Source: Lytechinus variegatus (lineage: Eukaryota; Echinodermata; Echinoidea; Temnopleuroida; Toxopneustidae). From it: 64,000 nucleotides of DNA. The position numbers and the translations under genes are program-made. The stretch is taken from assembly GCF_018143015.1 (NCBI RefSeq), contig NC_054740.1, positions 51,518,240-51,582,239 on the forward strand. The letters are read 5' to 3'. The notes under the pieces were generated by a model. It saw only the letters and a list, made by a program, of their open reading frames with translations, searched no databases and had not been told where the DNA came from. Shown piece after piece: positions 1 to 11,205 of the stretch. Numbering within the stretch: position 1 is the first letter of the stretch; the number at the start of each line of letters is the position of its first letter.

Positions 1-213
1 TTCAATTACGAAAAAACAGATAACATTGCCCAAATCATTCAGGGGGTAAGCAACATTGTCTCTTTATTGAATTAATATGATTTATAAAGTGATATCATGT
101 TTTGATATAATTTTTCCAAAAAAAAACATTTTTCTGCCCAAAACAACAATGTGTAAAGCAACAGTACATGCTCTATAAAAACAAAGAAAGTACATGTATA
201 TACTGGTACTCAC

Positions 214-747
214 TCATTTGCCGTTGATCTCAGATTTTCATTGGATTCTATGAGACTTACAGCCTCTTTCTTTACTTCTTCAAACACTGCATAGAAAAAA
301 AAGAAAAGTTAGCATAGCATCAGACATCGAGACTCAGTATTAGGTATAACTGAAGCCTTGGAAATTCTGCAAACTAGTATTGTCTGAAAACAGTGTCCTA
401 GTTCCTATAGAGAACTCTTTCTGGGCGAAAAAGGGGAACATTTACGTCAAAAATGGAAAAATTAGCTTTTCAAAGCTGCTCTAACAATTTTTAGAAAGGG
501 GGGGGGCTACAAACCAATGACAATAAACTTCCTTCTAAAGAGATTCAAGTTATCCTTTTTATGTGAATCATAACCAAGAAATGAATTGAATTAAGAAGAA
601 AGAATAACATTAATACTGATGTCCAAACAATTTCAAATTACTCTTACACTCTTGTTGTGCAACTTGATATTCAGTCATACGCTTCAAAAGTGCCTTCATC
701 TTCTTAGTCGAAAATGATTTAGATGGGTGAATGTCATCACTTGTCAT
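214..747 (-). CDS. Coiled-coil protein, first two coding exons (partial)
   Basis: Two exons read on the minus strand. Exon 1 (747 to 648) starts with ATG, gives 33 codons plus one base and ends at a GTAAGA donor. Exon 2 (286 to 214) follows a TTTCTATGCAG acceptor, keeps the phase and ends at a GTGAGT donor. The joined start reads MTSDDIHPSKSFSTKKMKAL, then a Lys/Glu-rich helical stretch including FEEVKKEAVSLIESNENLRS. Later exons must lie left of position 1. No domain is recognised; the amphipathic, charged composition suggests a coiled coil. It could be a small structural or complex subunit, but that is a guess. Support is the matching splice phases and clean GT/AG borders, not homology. Confidence 0.5.
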
Positions 748-926
748 GCTGACTCAAAATTCTATATCAGAGCTTCCTATGGGAACAATAAAATCACAAT
801 GTCTTGTTTAGAAGATTTAAACAAAAATAAATCCTACATGTAGGCATTCGAAGAGCTCAGAGTCTGTGAATATCTGAGAGTCAGACATGTGTCCTTTACC
901 TCCCAGCTCAATTCAGATGAACTTGT

Positions 927-1246
927 TCTGTGCATCTACCAGACCAAAAGCTTCGGTCTCTGTTATGTTGGTTGTTCAGCTCAACTCTGTTGGCTTCACT
1001 CACCAAATACAGAGACTAAAGTTCTAGCGCGATCTGTACAGGGGACTCGATGGCCATTTGTTTATGTACTATAAGTTCAGATAAAACAGGAAGTGAAGTT
1101 GCGCGACAGCCGAGGTACAGTGTAAGTCACTGATTTTGTTCCTTTTAACTTGATTTTTCCCCCGTTTTTGGCAATGAATGTCAAGAGGGCATATTAATTT
1201 GCATTTCGGTCACGTTAATTTTAAAAAGTTTGATTCATTAAAGACA
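927..1246 (+). repeat. Repeat B, left part of copy 1
   Basis: This stretch, starting near AGACCAAAAGCTTCGG, is strongly similar to 49480-49773, and a short piece recurs at 16738-16803. Copy 1 is cut in two by a repeat A insertion at 1247-2350 and resumes at 2351-2510. The 61-codon open frame across 889-1074 is part of this repeat and is not treated as a gene. Confidence 0.7.
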
Positions 1247-2350
1247 ACAAGTGGAATGCCTCTGGCCGTCTCACCTGCATCACGCCTTTCAACATAGCAG
1301 CAGTGCTGACTTTGAAAACTACTATAACTCGCACAAGATGCTCAGTGATACTTGGTTAATCTTATTTCCACGTTTTATGAACTAGACCAATACACTTTAC
1401 AGAGATAGGATGGTAATTCAACAAATACCCCCAATGTGGCCAAAGTTCATTGACCTCACATAACCTTTGACCTTGATCATGTGACCTGAAACTTGCACAG
1501 GATATTCAGTGATACTTGATTACTCTTATGTTCAAGTTTCAAAAGTCAGATCAATAAACTTGCAAAGTTATGATGGTAATTCAACAGATACCCCCATTAT
1601 TGCCAAAGTTCATTGACCTTTGACCTTGGTCATGTGACCTAAAATGCACACAGGATGTTCAGTGATACTTGATTACTCTTATGTCAAGTTTTATGAACTA
1701 GACCAACATACTTTTAAAGTTATGATGGTAATTCAACAAATACCCCCAATTCAGCCAAAGTTAATTGACCCTAAATGACCTTTGACCTTGATCATGTGAC
1801 CTAAAACTCGCACAGGATGTTCAGTGATACTTGATTACTACTATGTTTAAGTTTCATGAATCAGATCCAAAAACTTTTTAAGTTTTGATTGTAATTCAAC
1901 AGATACCCCCAAATCAGCCAAAGTTCATTGACCCTAAATGACCTTTGACCTTGGTCATGTGACATGAAACTCATGCAGGATGTTTGGTGATACTTGATTA
2001 ACCTTATGTACAAGTTTAATGAACTAGGTCCATATATTTTCTAAGTTATGATGACATTTCAGAAACTTAACCTCAGGTTAAGATTTTGATGTCGATTCCC
2101 CAACATGGTCTAAGTTCATTGACCCTAAATGACCTATGACCTTGGTCATGTGTCATGAAACTCTAATAGGATGTTCAGTAATACTTGATTAACCTTATGG
2201 CCAAGTTTCATGAACTAGGTCCATATACTTTCTAAGTTATGATGTCATTTCAAAAACTTAACCTTAGGTTAAGATTTGATGTTGACGCCGCCGCCGCCGT
2301 CGTCGGAAAAGCGGCGCCTGTAGTCTCACTCTGCTATGCAGGCGAGACAA
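1247..2350 (+). mobile_element. Repeat A copy 1 (GTCTCACCTGC inverted ends, tandem AGGTCAAAGGTCA motifs)
   Basis: Non-autonomous element of about 1.1 kb. It starts ACAAGTGGAATGCC and ends GCGAGACAA. GTCTCACCTGCAT near the left end is the inverse of ATGCAGGCGAGAC at the right end (one difference). Between lie about five degenerate units of 150-190 bp, each with a TGACCTTTGACCTTGGTCAT-like core. The right end carries a short GCC/GTC-rich stretch. No transposase is seen. It interrupts repeat B; the uninterrupted site is at 49770. Confidence 0.75.
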
Positions 2351-2510
2351 AAATTGAAGAGCCCCGACATGGATTTTTCATTGTAAGTCCCCTAATGGTG
2401 GCTGCACGATAGCGAGCCGTCTGTGTACGAGGAGAAATTTTAAAAATAAAAAAAAATGATAAAAAACTCCTTGAAACAGATGGCTGCCAGCTGTCTACAT
2501 AGAATGCCTG
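2351..2510 (+). repeat. Repeat B, right part of copy 1
   Basis: AATTGAAGAGCCCCGAC and about 150 following bases match the left arm and loop of the palindrome at 49774-49975. The second arm is lost here: the similarity stops after the CAGCTGTCTA segment. Confidence 0.65.
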
Positions 2511-2601
2511 CAGTGGTAAAGAGAAGAATCCCTTTTAAGTTGTAGTTGTGGTAGAGATGTTCTTCCTCTCTCTCTCCTTTGCCTCGAGGGCTAGGATGTA
2601 G

Positions 2602-2910
2602 TTATATAGCAGGAGGAAACATAGGCATTACATCGATAGGACTTCCTACATCCAGCATCACTGTCCATTCCTCCATAACCGTCAAGAGCTGTGTCACACA
2701 TGAGCGTCCAGGAACAAAGCCATGCTGTTCATCACACAGAAGATCATTTTCTATAAGGTGGCCAACTATTTCATCCCGAATTAGTGATTCTAGGATTTTG
2801 CGAGGTACAGATGTCAAACTGATTGGTCTGTAATTTCGAACATCCACCTTGCTGCCTTTTTTGTGCACAGGTACTACATGACTGACCTTCCAGACACTTG
2901 GTAGTGAATT
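2602..2910 (-). pseudogene. Reverse transcriptase fragment of a non-LTR retrotransposon
   Basis: An open frame of about 100 codons on the minus strand carries hallmarks of the fingers region of LINE reverse transcriptases: HVVPVHKKGSK, then NYRPISLTSV, then a helix ending LLCDEQHGFVPGRS and QLL. After PIDV the expected catalytic region is missing; the frame runs into unrelated residues and a stop at 2602. So it is a short 5'- and 3'-truncated relic. The motif style fits the CR1/Jockey/L2 group, but the clade cannot be fixed from this piece. Confidence 0.85.
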
Positions 2911-2912
2911 AT

Positions 2913-3370
2913 TAATTCACTTTAAATAAAATTCATACATAAACAGGAAAATATCACAGAAAATAATACAAAAAGTTAATTGCATTTGTATAAAACATCA
3001 GAGAAAATAACATGACAGATAAATTCTATCTCGACAGGCATGCTGTTCATTCGATCATAAAACAATCGCGCTGTTTCACTCTTTGTATACGCACAACTCT
3101 ATCAGTATTGTTTCATCTTCATGTCCTCAATGGCAAGGACACCAGCATAATTCATTCACTTCAAATAAAATTTATACATACATATAAAGGAAAATATCAA
3201 AGAAAATACTATAACAAATCAATTGCAGTTGTATAAAACATGAAAAAAAATAACATGGCAGATGAATTTTATCTCGACAGGCACACTAATTCATTCGATC
3301 ATGAAACGATCGCGCTGTTTCACTCATTGTACACGCGCAACTCTATCTGAATTGTTTCATCTGTCCTCAG
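2913..3370 (+). repeat. Tandem duplication, about 241-bp unit, two copies
   Basis: Unit 1 (about 2913-3150) and unit 2 (about 3154-3372) share the order ATTCACTTyAAATAAAATT, TTGTATAAAACAT, ATCTCGACAGGCA, ATTCGATCATrAAAC and CGCGCTGTTTCACTC. They have diverged by scattered substitutions and small indels. Confidence 0.8.
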
Positions 3371-3940
3371 TGCGGCAAACACGAGCAGTGATGACGCGGA
3401 GAATGAATTAAATTCGGCGGCTGAGTCAAGTCTACAAGTCACCAACGAACTTCACGATAGACCACGCCTACTTGCCGAGGTAACCAACGTTGATTGATGG
3501 CCAATTTAGTTTTTTGAGTTGTGTGAAAAAGTGCAGGCATGTATGAACTTCATTTTAATTTCAATTCATTGAAAAAAAACATTTTTCTTCTAATATAGAT
3601 GTTTCCAACATATTCCATGTGTAAAACATAATTTTTTAAACATTTATTGCTATATTTTTATTATAAAAAAGGATTTCTTACGCAACAAGTATGATATGTG
3701 TGGGCAAGAGAACTGCTGTTTTAGTCATAAAGCATATTTTTTATGATTTTATTGTGAGCATACTCAAAGGATTTTTGTTTATTTTTTATGAATTTCCAGA
3801 CCATGTTCAACAGCGCCATCTCGAGCTTGCAAAAATGCATGCGATCGCACGCATTTTTCTCCATAGCGAATATACGCGACGATTATCGTGGATTTCTCGT
3901 GGATTTAACCTCCAAATGTCGCTTTCGATACAACATGAAG
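3371..3940 (+). CDS. Candidate exon pair of an unrecognised plus-strand gene
   Basis: Exon 1 (3371-3479) follows TTTCATCTGTCCTCAG and ends GAG|GTAACC. Its only open frame starts AANTSSDDAENELNSAAESS. Exon 2 (3800-3940) follows ATTTCCAG, is exactly 47 codons in the matching phase, includes FLVDLTSKCRFRYNMK, and ends AAG|GTAAGA. A second frame of exon 2 is also open. No domain is recognised and no start codon or further exons were found. Locally raised CG content fits coding sequence, but this rests only on splice signals and frame. Confidence 0.27.
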
Positions 3941-4794
3941 GTAAGACACTTCATCCCACGTAGGCCTAGTCAATTTTAATAGACACAAAAGAGAGCCTAA
4001 AATTTGTAACCAAGAACTAATTTGCTGAGGAAAAGCATTTCAATGCTCATTTTTGCCGTCGAGAACAGACGATGGGTGGCAATGCGCACGGTTTACACAC
4101 TTGCAATTGGCTTTTCATTTGCCCATTAATAGACTTTTTGCTCATTGGATCGGCCGACCTTTTGCCTGGTAACTTAAAGGCTGCCTAACTTAAAACTGAA
4201 GTCATGCAAGTTAAGATTCTTTTTTCCTCCCTCGTTTACCATACTCTTCAATCAAACTGATTAATGAGGAAGTTATATTAATAAAAAAAAAACATACACA
4301 CAACTTAACTCAATTTCTTCAAATTCTTGGATCGGATGATCGAGTCAGTGCAGCTACGCTATACGCCTACGATCTACCCTACCGTTTGCCAAACATAAAG
4401 ACCAATGTATGGGACAATGCAAAACAATGAAATGGGGAAGAAATGTTTAGCGTTATGATCTAGGCCTACTCGATACAGAAAATTCCAGATTCCGTGATAA
4501 AATAAAAGTTCGATAGATTCGGTACTACGTACCTTGAAATAATGTACACCCATGCAATGAAAATTTTCATCCTAAATTTATCTTCGAAATCGAAATAGAA
4601 GTTTGTCACTTGATCCCGGTTGAAATCATATTCATAAAGATTAAAGACAAAATTGGCGCCGGCCGGCGCGCGCTGCTAGTTAATTAGTTACGTATGGTTT
4701 GTGTGTACGTGCCGGTAGTCTCAGCCGCTAACGGTGGCGTTAGCTGGCGCTGATCACACAGAGATACGATCTTAATAGTTATTATTGAATTATA
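3941..4794. other. Spacer without a convincing gene
   Basis: AT-rich sequence with a short GC-rich patch (GCGCCGGCCGGCGCGCG) near 4657-4673. No open frame with recognisable protein content was seen. Confidence 0.5.
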
Positions 4795-5728
4795 CAGTGC
4801 GAATAAAAAAAAAAGATTAAAACTTAGAAAAAATCCTGTACAATTATACAGTAATATCTTGAAGATTTTCCACATTTTAACACTGGTACAGATCCATTTA
4901 AGCAAATGACGATTTAATTGTCGAAAAATATTTCCGCTTGAATGAGCACCACTTACTTTTGAAAAGTTAGTGAAAAATTATTTGCGCAGAAATATGAAAT
5001 AGCTATGCGAATAAAAGTAGACCTAAGAACACGTAGAATTTAGCTATCAAAATTGATTTGAAGATATCTTTTACCTTTTTTAACTTGTTTCCTTGCAAAT
5101 GACACTTCGAAGAGTGCATTTCGCTCCATCCCACTCCCCCACACATTGAGGCCATCGTGATCGATATTTGCTTCCCACGGAGCTGTGATTTTCATTCTGG
5201 TAAACATTGTCAAGCTCTGGAAAAGTGCGGAGAAACAGGTATTAAATGAAAGATGAAATGTAAACCCACTTTAATTGATAAAAACTATGTTGGAGTCTAT
5301 GTCCGATATTAACTTTTGTTCAGATTCAGTTATGTCCTCAGATCTAGCTGGCACAAAAAGGGTAAAGGTTGTGCTTACTAAGTGTTGAATTTTCAATTTG
5401 GATGGCAAAATTGTTACAAAATGCTTGAATGTATCCGTTTTATTTCAATTGACAAAAAATGCAAGGGAAATGTTTTGCACGATAAGTTTGATTTTGCCCT
5501 TCCCCCTTGACACAGCATAAAAACTAGTTCTGCACAAACAGATTTCTGCGAACTTTACAAAAATTAAGGGACAGTGCTCGCTCAAGTGTAACATTCTGTC
5601 AAACTTTAACTTTCATTGGATAGATGAGACCCAAACCAGAGATTATATGTGAAAAAATTACCCACATGTTGTACATTTTTTAATTCCCAGGTCTTTTTCA
5701 AAGTGTAAATTTTTTTTGATACGCACTG
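4795..5728 (+). mobile_element. Tc1/mariner-like non-autonomous element, copy 1
   Basis: The 934-bp element is flanked by TA on both sides (793-794 of the 4.7-kb line and 5729-5730). The left end reads CAGTGCGAATAAAAAAAA and the inverted right end CAGTGCGTATCAAAAAAAA. TA target duplication plus CAGT-starting ends fit the Tc1/mariner superfamily. There is no transposase frame. The whole unit recurs at about 21935-23896. Confidence 0.75.
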
Positions 5729-5732
5729 TACA

Positions 5733-6460
5733 AGCAGAATAAATGGAAGAAAGGGGGGAATACTTAACCTAAATAAAAGATCAAGATCATGATGTGTAAA
5801 CTGCTGGACCATTTGGTATTGCAGTGGGTCGTGGGGAAAGGAGGGGTGGTCCCCCTATTCACCCCATTTGAAAGGAGGCATATACTGTAATAAAAATAAA
5901 TAAATAAGGAGAATAGGGGAAAACGAAGAATAGGGAAGAGGGGGAAATTGATAAAAACGAGGGGAGGGGATTAATTGGAGAGATAAAAGGTGTAAATATG
6001 TCATATTTAAACAATTCTTGAAAGCTTGACAACTGAGGATAAAATAAAGGATACATCAAAGAGTAAATTATACCAAAGTGGATATACGGTATATAAAAAT
6101 AGCAAGCATTTCCCCTAATTCAATCTCTTTATCTCCCCCTTGATCCTTACAGAGAAGCGTAGTGAATTCGCGAAAATTTGATTTTCTTGGTCATGAAAAT
6201 ACTTTGGGGGTCCATGGTTCTACCTGAGGCCAGCTCCCTTTCAAGACATACAAAAATCGTAGCACCTCACTTCCTCCCTCCTTGAATATCTCCCTCTTTA
6301 ATTTCCCTTCCCTCCTCTCTCTCTCCCTCCCATCCTCTCGTCTCGCACCCTCCCCATCCATCCATCTCTGCTAGGAGCAAAATCTCACAGGGGCTCTATT
6401 TCGGGAATTCGTACAAGCAACACCACAGAAAAGGTTTGACACCAAAGGAAGTTAGTATAG
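5733..6460. other. Spacer, nothing recognised
   Basis: Low-complexity and AT-rich sequence with a pyrimidine-rich patch (CTCCCTC/CTCTCTC) around 6270-6365. No gene or repeat boundary could be defined. Confidence 0.5.
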
Positions 6461-6464
6461 ACCC

Positions 6465-7410
6465 TTTACATCACTACTATATAGGTAGGTAGTACTCTCA
6501 AATTGTGGTATCACTTTTTAAAGAACAATGTCAAATAGCAAAAACAAAAATGAAAAAATCAATAACCTTTAACGGTAAGGTGAAATGTAAGTTGCTATAA
6601 TTATCTCCGCTTGTAAAATATGCCATTGCATGATGTATCAAACTGTTGCTGGGTGACAGCTCTTAACGTTACAGTAACATTTAAAAGTGAAATTTAGATA
6701 TCAAACCTTCAAAACAGAATTACACTCATGGCCAATATCCACTTCCATCTCAAGTAGATATATAAAAAAAATGATACGATAAAGTGATGTTGTGTTGTTA
6801 AAACATGAGGTGCTCTATATAAATACAGCAGAATTAAATTTTTGTTATTCATAACAAAATGGAGATTTTGTCAATAGGGTTATTATTCACATTCCCATGA
6901 GTTTGAGATCCATTGCTGCATGAATCAATTATAATTTGCTTACTGGCGATATAATCTGATCCTAACCATATTCCATTTTCTTTCTTCAAACTCAATTTCT
7001 TTTTCTTAAAATTGTAAATTCTTTTTATTGTACACATACATATTCAAAAAAACTATATTTTTATAAATTGCCACATATTTAAACACAAAAAGTCAATTTA
7101 TCGTTACAATTTTTTTCATATCTACTTGAGATGAAAATGGACACTGGCCATTAGTGATAGTGAATTCCCATTTCGAGGGTTGGATATTTCACTTTTAGAT
7201 GTTGCTGCAAAGTTAGAGCTATCACACAGCAACATTTTGATACATGAATGATGTATTTATGACATCTATAAGCGGAGAAATGGCAACTTACATTTCACCT
7301 TCCCCTTATTAAAACAGGTTATTGTTTTTTTTTATCTTTAAATTTGACTGTAAAAAAAGGTGATGCCGCAATTTGAGACAACAACCTCCTTAGCAGTGAT
7401 CTAGTGGATG
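6465..7410. repeat. Long imperfect inverted repeat (foldback element)
   Basis: The left arm (about 6465-6760) is mirrored by 7115-7410. Examples are GGTGAAATGTAAGTTGC against GGCAACTTACATTTCACC, and CATCTCAAGTAGATAT against ATATCTACTTGAGATG. Arms are about 290 bp with a loop of about 350 bp. No coding potential; a foldback MITE is the likely type. Confidence 0.75.
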
Positions 7411-7791
7411 TATCATGCTCATCTGGCATTAAAAAAAAGTTATAAACATCATTGTACAACGCCTACTTAGCTTGTTGTACGCGATCAAATGGGAGGCTGA
7501 ATGTCACACATTCGTACCGTTGCACACAAGACGTACCATCCAAAATGTACCGTCCAAAATGCATGAACCATTGCACGGCTTTAGGAGGTGACGTCACAAT
7601 GCGATTTCATTGAATAAGGTAACAATGCGCGTACAGCCCGCTGGCTAAATGCGCATGCTGTCCAAGATCATGTGCGCTTGTGGGCCCGGCTTGTGGGATT
7701 TTGCTTTTTGCTTTCAATATTTTTGCTCCCTTTTCATAGATTACTGGAGGGAAAAACTCTTGTTTTTCATATTTTCGCTAGATTCCGAGGC

Positions 7792-7979
7792 GTTGTACAA
7801 CACAAATAGCGAATATTCTTATTCGTGCAATGGTGCGAGATTTCGCATTCGGTGAAAGAAAGAAACGCTCTATTCAACTCGGCTAACGCCTCGTTGAATA
7901 GAGCATCTTTCTTTCACCTCATGCGAAATCTCGCACCATCGCACTCATGCCTATTCGCTATTTGTATACTAACACAACC
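7792..7979. repeat. Near-perfect palindrome, arms of about 85 bp
   Basis: GGTGCGAGATTTCGCAT and GGTGAAAGAAAGA followed by GCTCTATTCAAC are mirrored by GTTGAATAGAGC, TCTTTCTTTCACC and ATGCGAAATCTCGCACC around a loop of about 14 bp. The outer parts also pair (GTTGTACAACACAAATAGCG with CGCTATTTGTATACTAACAC). A related half, with CTCTATTCAAC and CTTTCTTTCACC, occurs at about 21372-21450. Confidence 0.8.
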
Positions 7980-7991
7980 ATGCAAAATTAT

Positions 7992-10900
7992 CTGTATTCA
8001 CTATGTATAATCACAAGTATGATACAAAACAATTGTAATGCAGATGAATGATTTTATTTGTTTTCCCTGAATTACAAGTTCAATAATAGTCAAAACTGAC
8101 ATTAAAAACTAGCTTTCACTTGATGATGGCAGTAAATATAATACCAAGCTCATGTTAGTCTTTATTTAAAAAAAAACATATATTGTGAATGTTCTACCAC
8201 AATAACTATAAAATGTTTGATCCATGCATTCAACTTCATCTTTCAGCCAGTTGTCTCAAGTCATTACATATCTTGGCATTTCAATTTAATCCCATAATCA
8301 TAAGAGGGGTATATGAATTTCTTTAAAAGAATGTACCTCAAGTTTTCAACATGGTGTATCTATAAGGCAAGAATATCTGTACAAATATATAATAAAAATA
8401 AATGCATCAAACTCTTAATTCACTTTTCTTTACTTCAACATGATTGGGAAAAAATGTAATACATAAAAATAACAATAGTTGATATAAAATAACAATTTTT
8501 TCATATATTTTTTTTCACATTGAGTTGTACAATTCCCTGCAGATACACCTTATTCACCTGTAATTCAAATTCTGAGAGGTTTTTTCCTTCATTACAAACA
8601 TGTGTTCATTATTTCAGAAGTCAGGATTACATCACACTTGTAAAATGAAAATAATTATAATAAAATGAAAATAATTATAATAAAACTATAAAATATTGAC
8701 CATATCTTCCATATGATCAATGGCAATATTTCAAATATGTTTGTAGATGAATTGGGGCGATGTTAGTCACAATTCTGAAGTAATTTGGAATAGACAGTAA
8801 TATTCATGTTCAAACAAGAACTTTACCTAAATAAAATAATGACATCAATTAATGCTTGTTTAGATAAAGAGCTAAAAATATGTAAAAACCATCACCTCCT
8901 TGTACAAGGAATATAATGAACTAAATGATAAAGGTACAGGTCTGCAAAAATGTAATAAAATTGTAGTTAAATGCAATAACTTTTTTTCAATGGCAATAAC
9001 AATAAAATATGAAATATGCAAAACTTACGTTTTTCCCAATAATGAATACCAGTACATAAAATGATATCTCTAATTCTAAACTCAGTACATGTATCTTGAT
9101 TATTATATTTAGAACAAGCAATCTTCTTGATGAAAACATGATACTTAATGGTACTGGATACAAATACAGGGGTGGTTATAACAGAATGAACTTTGGACTT
9201 AAACTTTTCAACCCTATGTAAGAATTCAACTACATGAATTGAATTACGAATCTGCTTTAAAAATAACTTCATCCACATGACTATCATACAAATTTGCTTC
9301 CTAACAGATTTTAATTCATGTTCAATAGTTAAATACATGTGGTTGTGAGTGAGAAATCCCTCCCACCACCCGACATTGCAGTGATGCATTATACTCTCAT
9401 CCACAACTAGGACTTAAATTCACATTTAAAACATTGAGATACAGTGAAAGATTGAAATACAATTGATACTTGCATTACAATCAATCGAAACTGTTTTGCT
9501 CAGTTTGTTCTAAATATACTACCACACAGGCTATCGACCATGATGATGGTTTAAATAATCTAAAAACAAAGTCACCATACATAGAATATTTCAGGGATGT
9601 TATCATTCTACACTCATTATTAAAACAACCAAGTGAATCTCTGAAGTTGGTCATTTTGAGATCATACGCAAATGCTTCATACTTCAATGTTTTAGTACTA
9701 TGGACCAAATAAATTTTGAGATTCTTGACTTCCAAAATCACCCCTTTCTTAAAAGATTTAAAAGATAACAAATGGAAAAATGCTTGCTCCTAGCAAATAA
9801 AATGATATAATTCACAATGAACACATGGAATCAGGAATGTTAAATCTTCAGTCCTGATCATCAAATACATGTATAACTTCACCAGTAAATCAGAGCCTGC
9901 TATTTTCAAGCCACTATTTACTTCGTAATTGTAATGTATTGCTTCATATCATTTGTGCGCTGGATTCTGAATGCATATTCGACAGCTTCAATGCTGTTTT
10001 AATATGTACTCTTAAATTTCCCAAAACATCTCTTGATCTGATGTATTGTTTATTTTACATACAGGGGTAGGTATAAACTTGACCTTTTCTCTTATTAATT
10101 TGTACAATATTTCATTCAAATGCCTTTTTCCATCGAACCGAATACTCAATTCGAGAGTAGTTTGTATTCAACATTACGAAGGATTCACAGTCAAAATTAA
10201 TGACACAGCTGGTAATTCAATCATAAATGCAATAGGTCAGACACAAATGGTAAGAGTTTTATAATTATAAGCCAAGTGCTCAGTACAGACTCATCACAAA
10301 TTCTGATTTGTCACAACAACGTTACCATTATATCATTACGATTCTTCAAGCAGGCATGAACTCTGTATCTCATAAGACTCGTATGCTGATGTGTTTGGTC
10401 ACCCATGGGGCCTACCCGCTGGGTGTTCTAAGGCACGTAAGGTAAACTTTTATTCATCGCCTAATTTTCCTTTTATATAATTCATTACTTTGATTTTATC
10501 TAAAAAGTTCAGCAGAGATTCTGTATATGCCTCCTTCAGTCCAAAGCAAAAGAAAATTTCTTCTTTTAATATTCTGAAATATTCAAGATATTCAATTCAC
10601 CCCTTTAATATCTAGAACAGATAGATAAGTGAAAGACTATATGTAATTTAATGACAAGGAATAATTTCAAACATTAATTCACCAGCTTAAAGGTAAAACA
10701 CAGTAGTTGCAGCAAACAATTATTTTATGAGAAAAGTCTTTTAATTTAAGATTGTCATTATCATACATCTAGATCTGTTACATAAATGTATTAAACTTAT
10801 CTTTGTAAAATCATGAAATCTTAGCTCAAAATCGATAATTCTGGTGATCACTAACAAAGAAAAGCAAATGTGAGAGAGTATTAATATTGCTTCGAATAAT

Positions 10901-11205
10901 ACCCGACATTTGATCGAAATCTGTGCTTATTTTGCTAATTTCTCAGCAATTTTGCATTTTCTTCTGAGTGTCTTGGCACATATCTTTGATTTATACATAA
11001 AACACTTTGGTGGTAATTTCATTGGATTCTGTTCAAACTCATTTTGAGATTGTTACCACAACTGGTATATATCTTTAAGAAGAGTACATTTCTTGATATA
11101 AGTCAGACAAAAGTGAAAATTAGTACACAATTACCAAATATTACCCTGCGATTATTACATCCTTGTTAATTTCATGATCAAAGCGAGGAGTACGCATTCA
11201 AAGAA
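7992..11205. other. AT-rich stretch downstream of ADI1; may include its 3' UTR
   Basis: More than 3 kb of AT-rich sequence without splice-bounded frames. The open frames here (such as 145 codons at 8967-9404 minus) have no recognisable domain and a biased Ile/Lys/His make-up. The ADI1 stop codon is at 11206-11208, so the 3' UTR must run leftwards into this stretch; its end was not located. Confidence 0.5.

Noticed and set aside
889..1074. 61-codon frame near the left edge
   Set aside because: It lies in repeat B, whose other copies do not keep the frame.
8967..9404. 145-codon minus-strand frame
   Set aside because: AT-rich region, no recognisable motif, no splice context; more likely ADI1 3' UTR or spacer.
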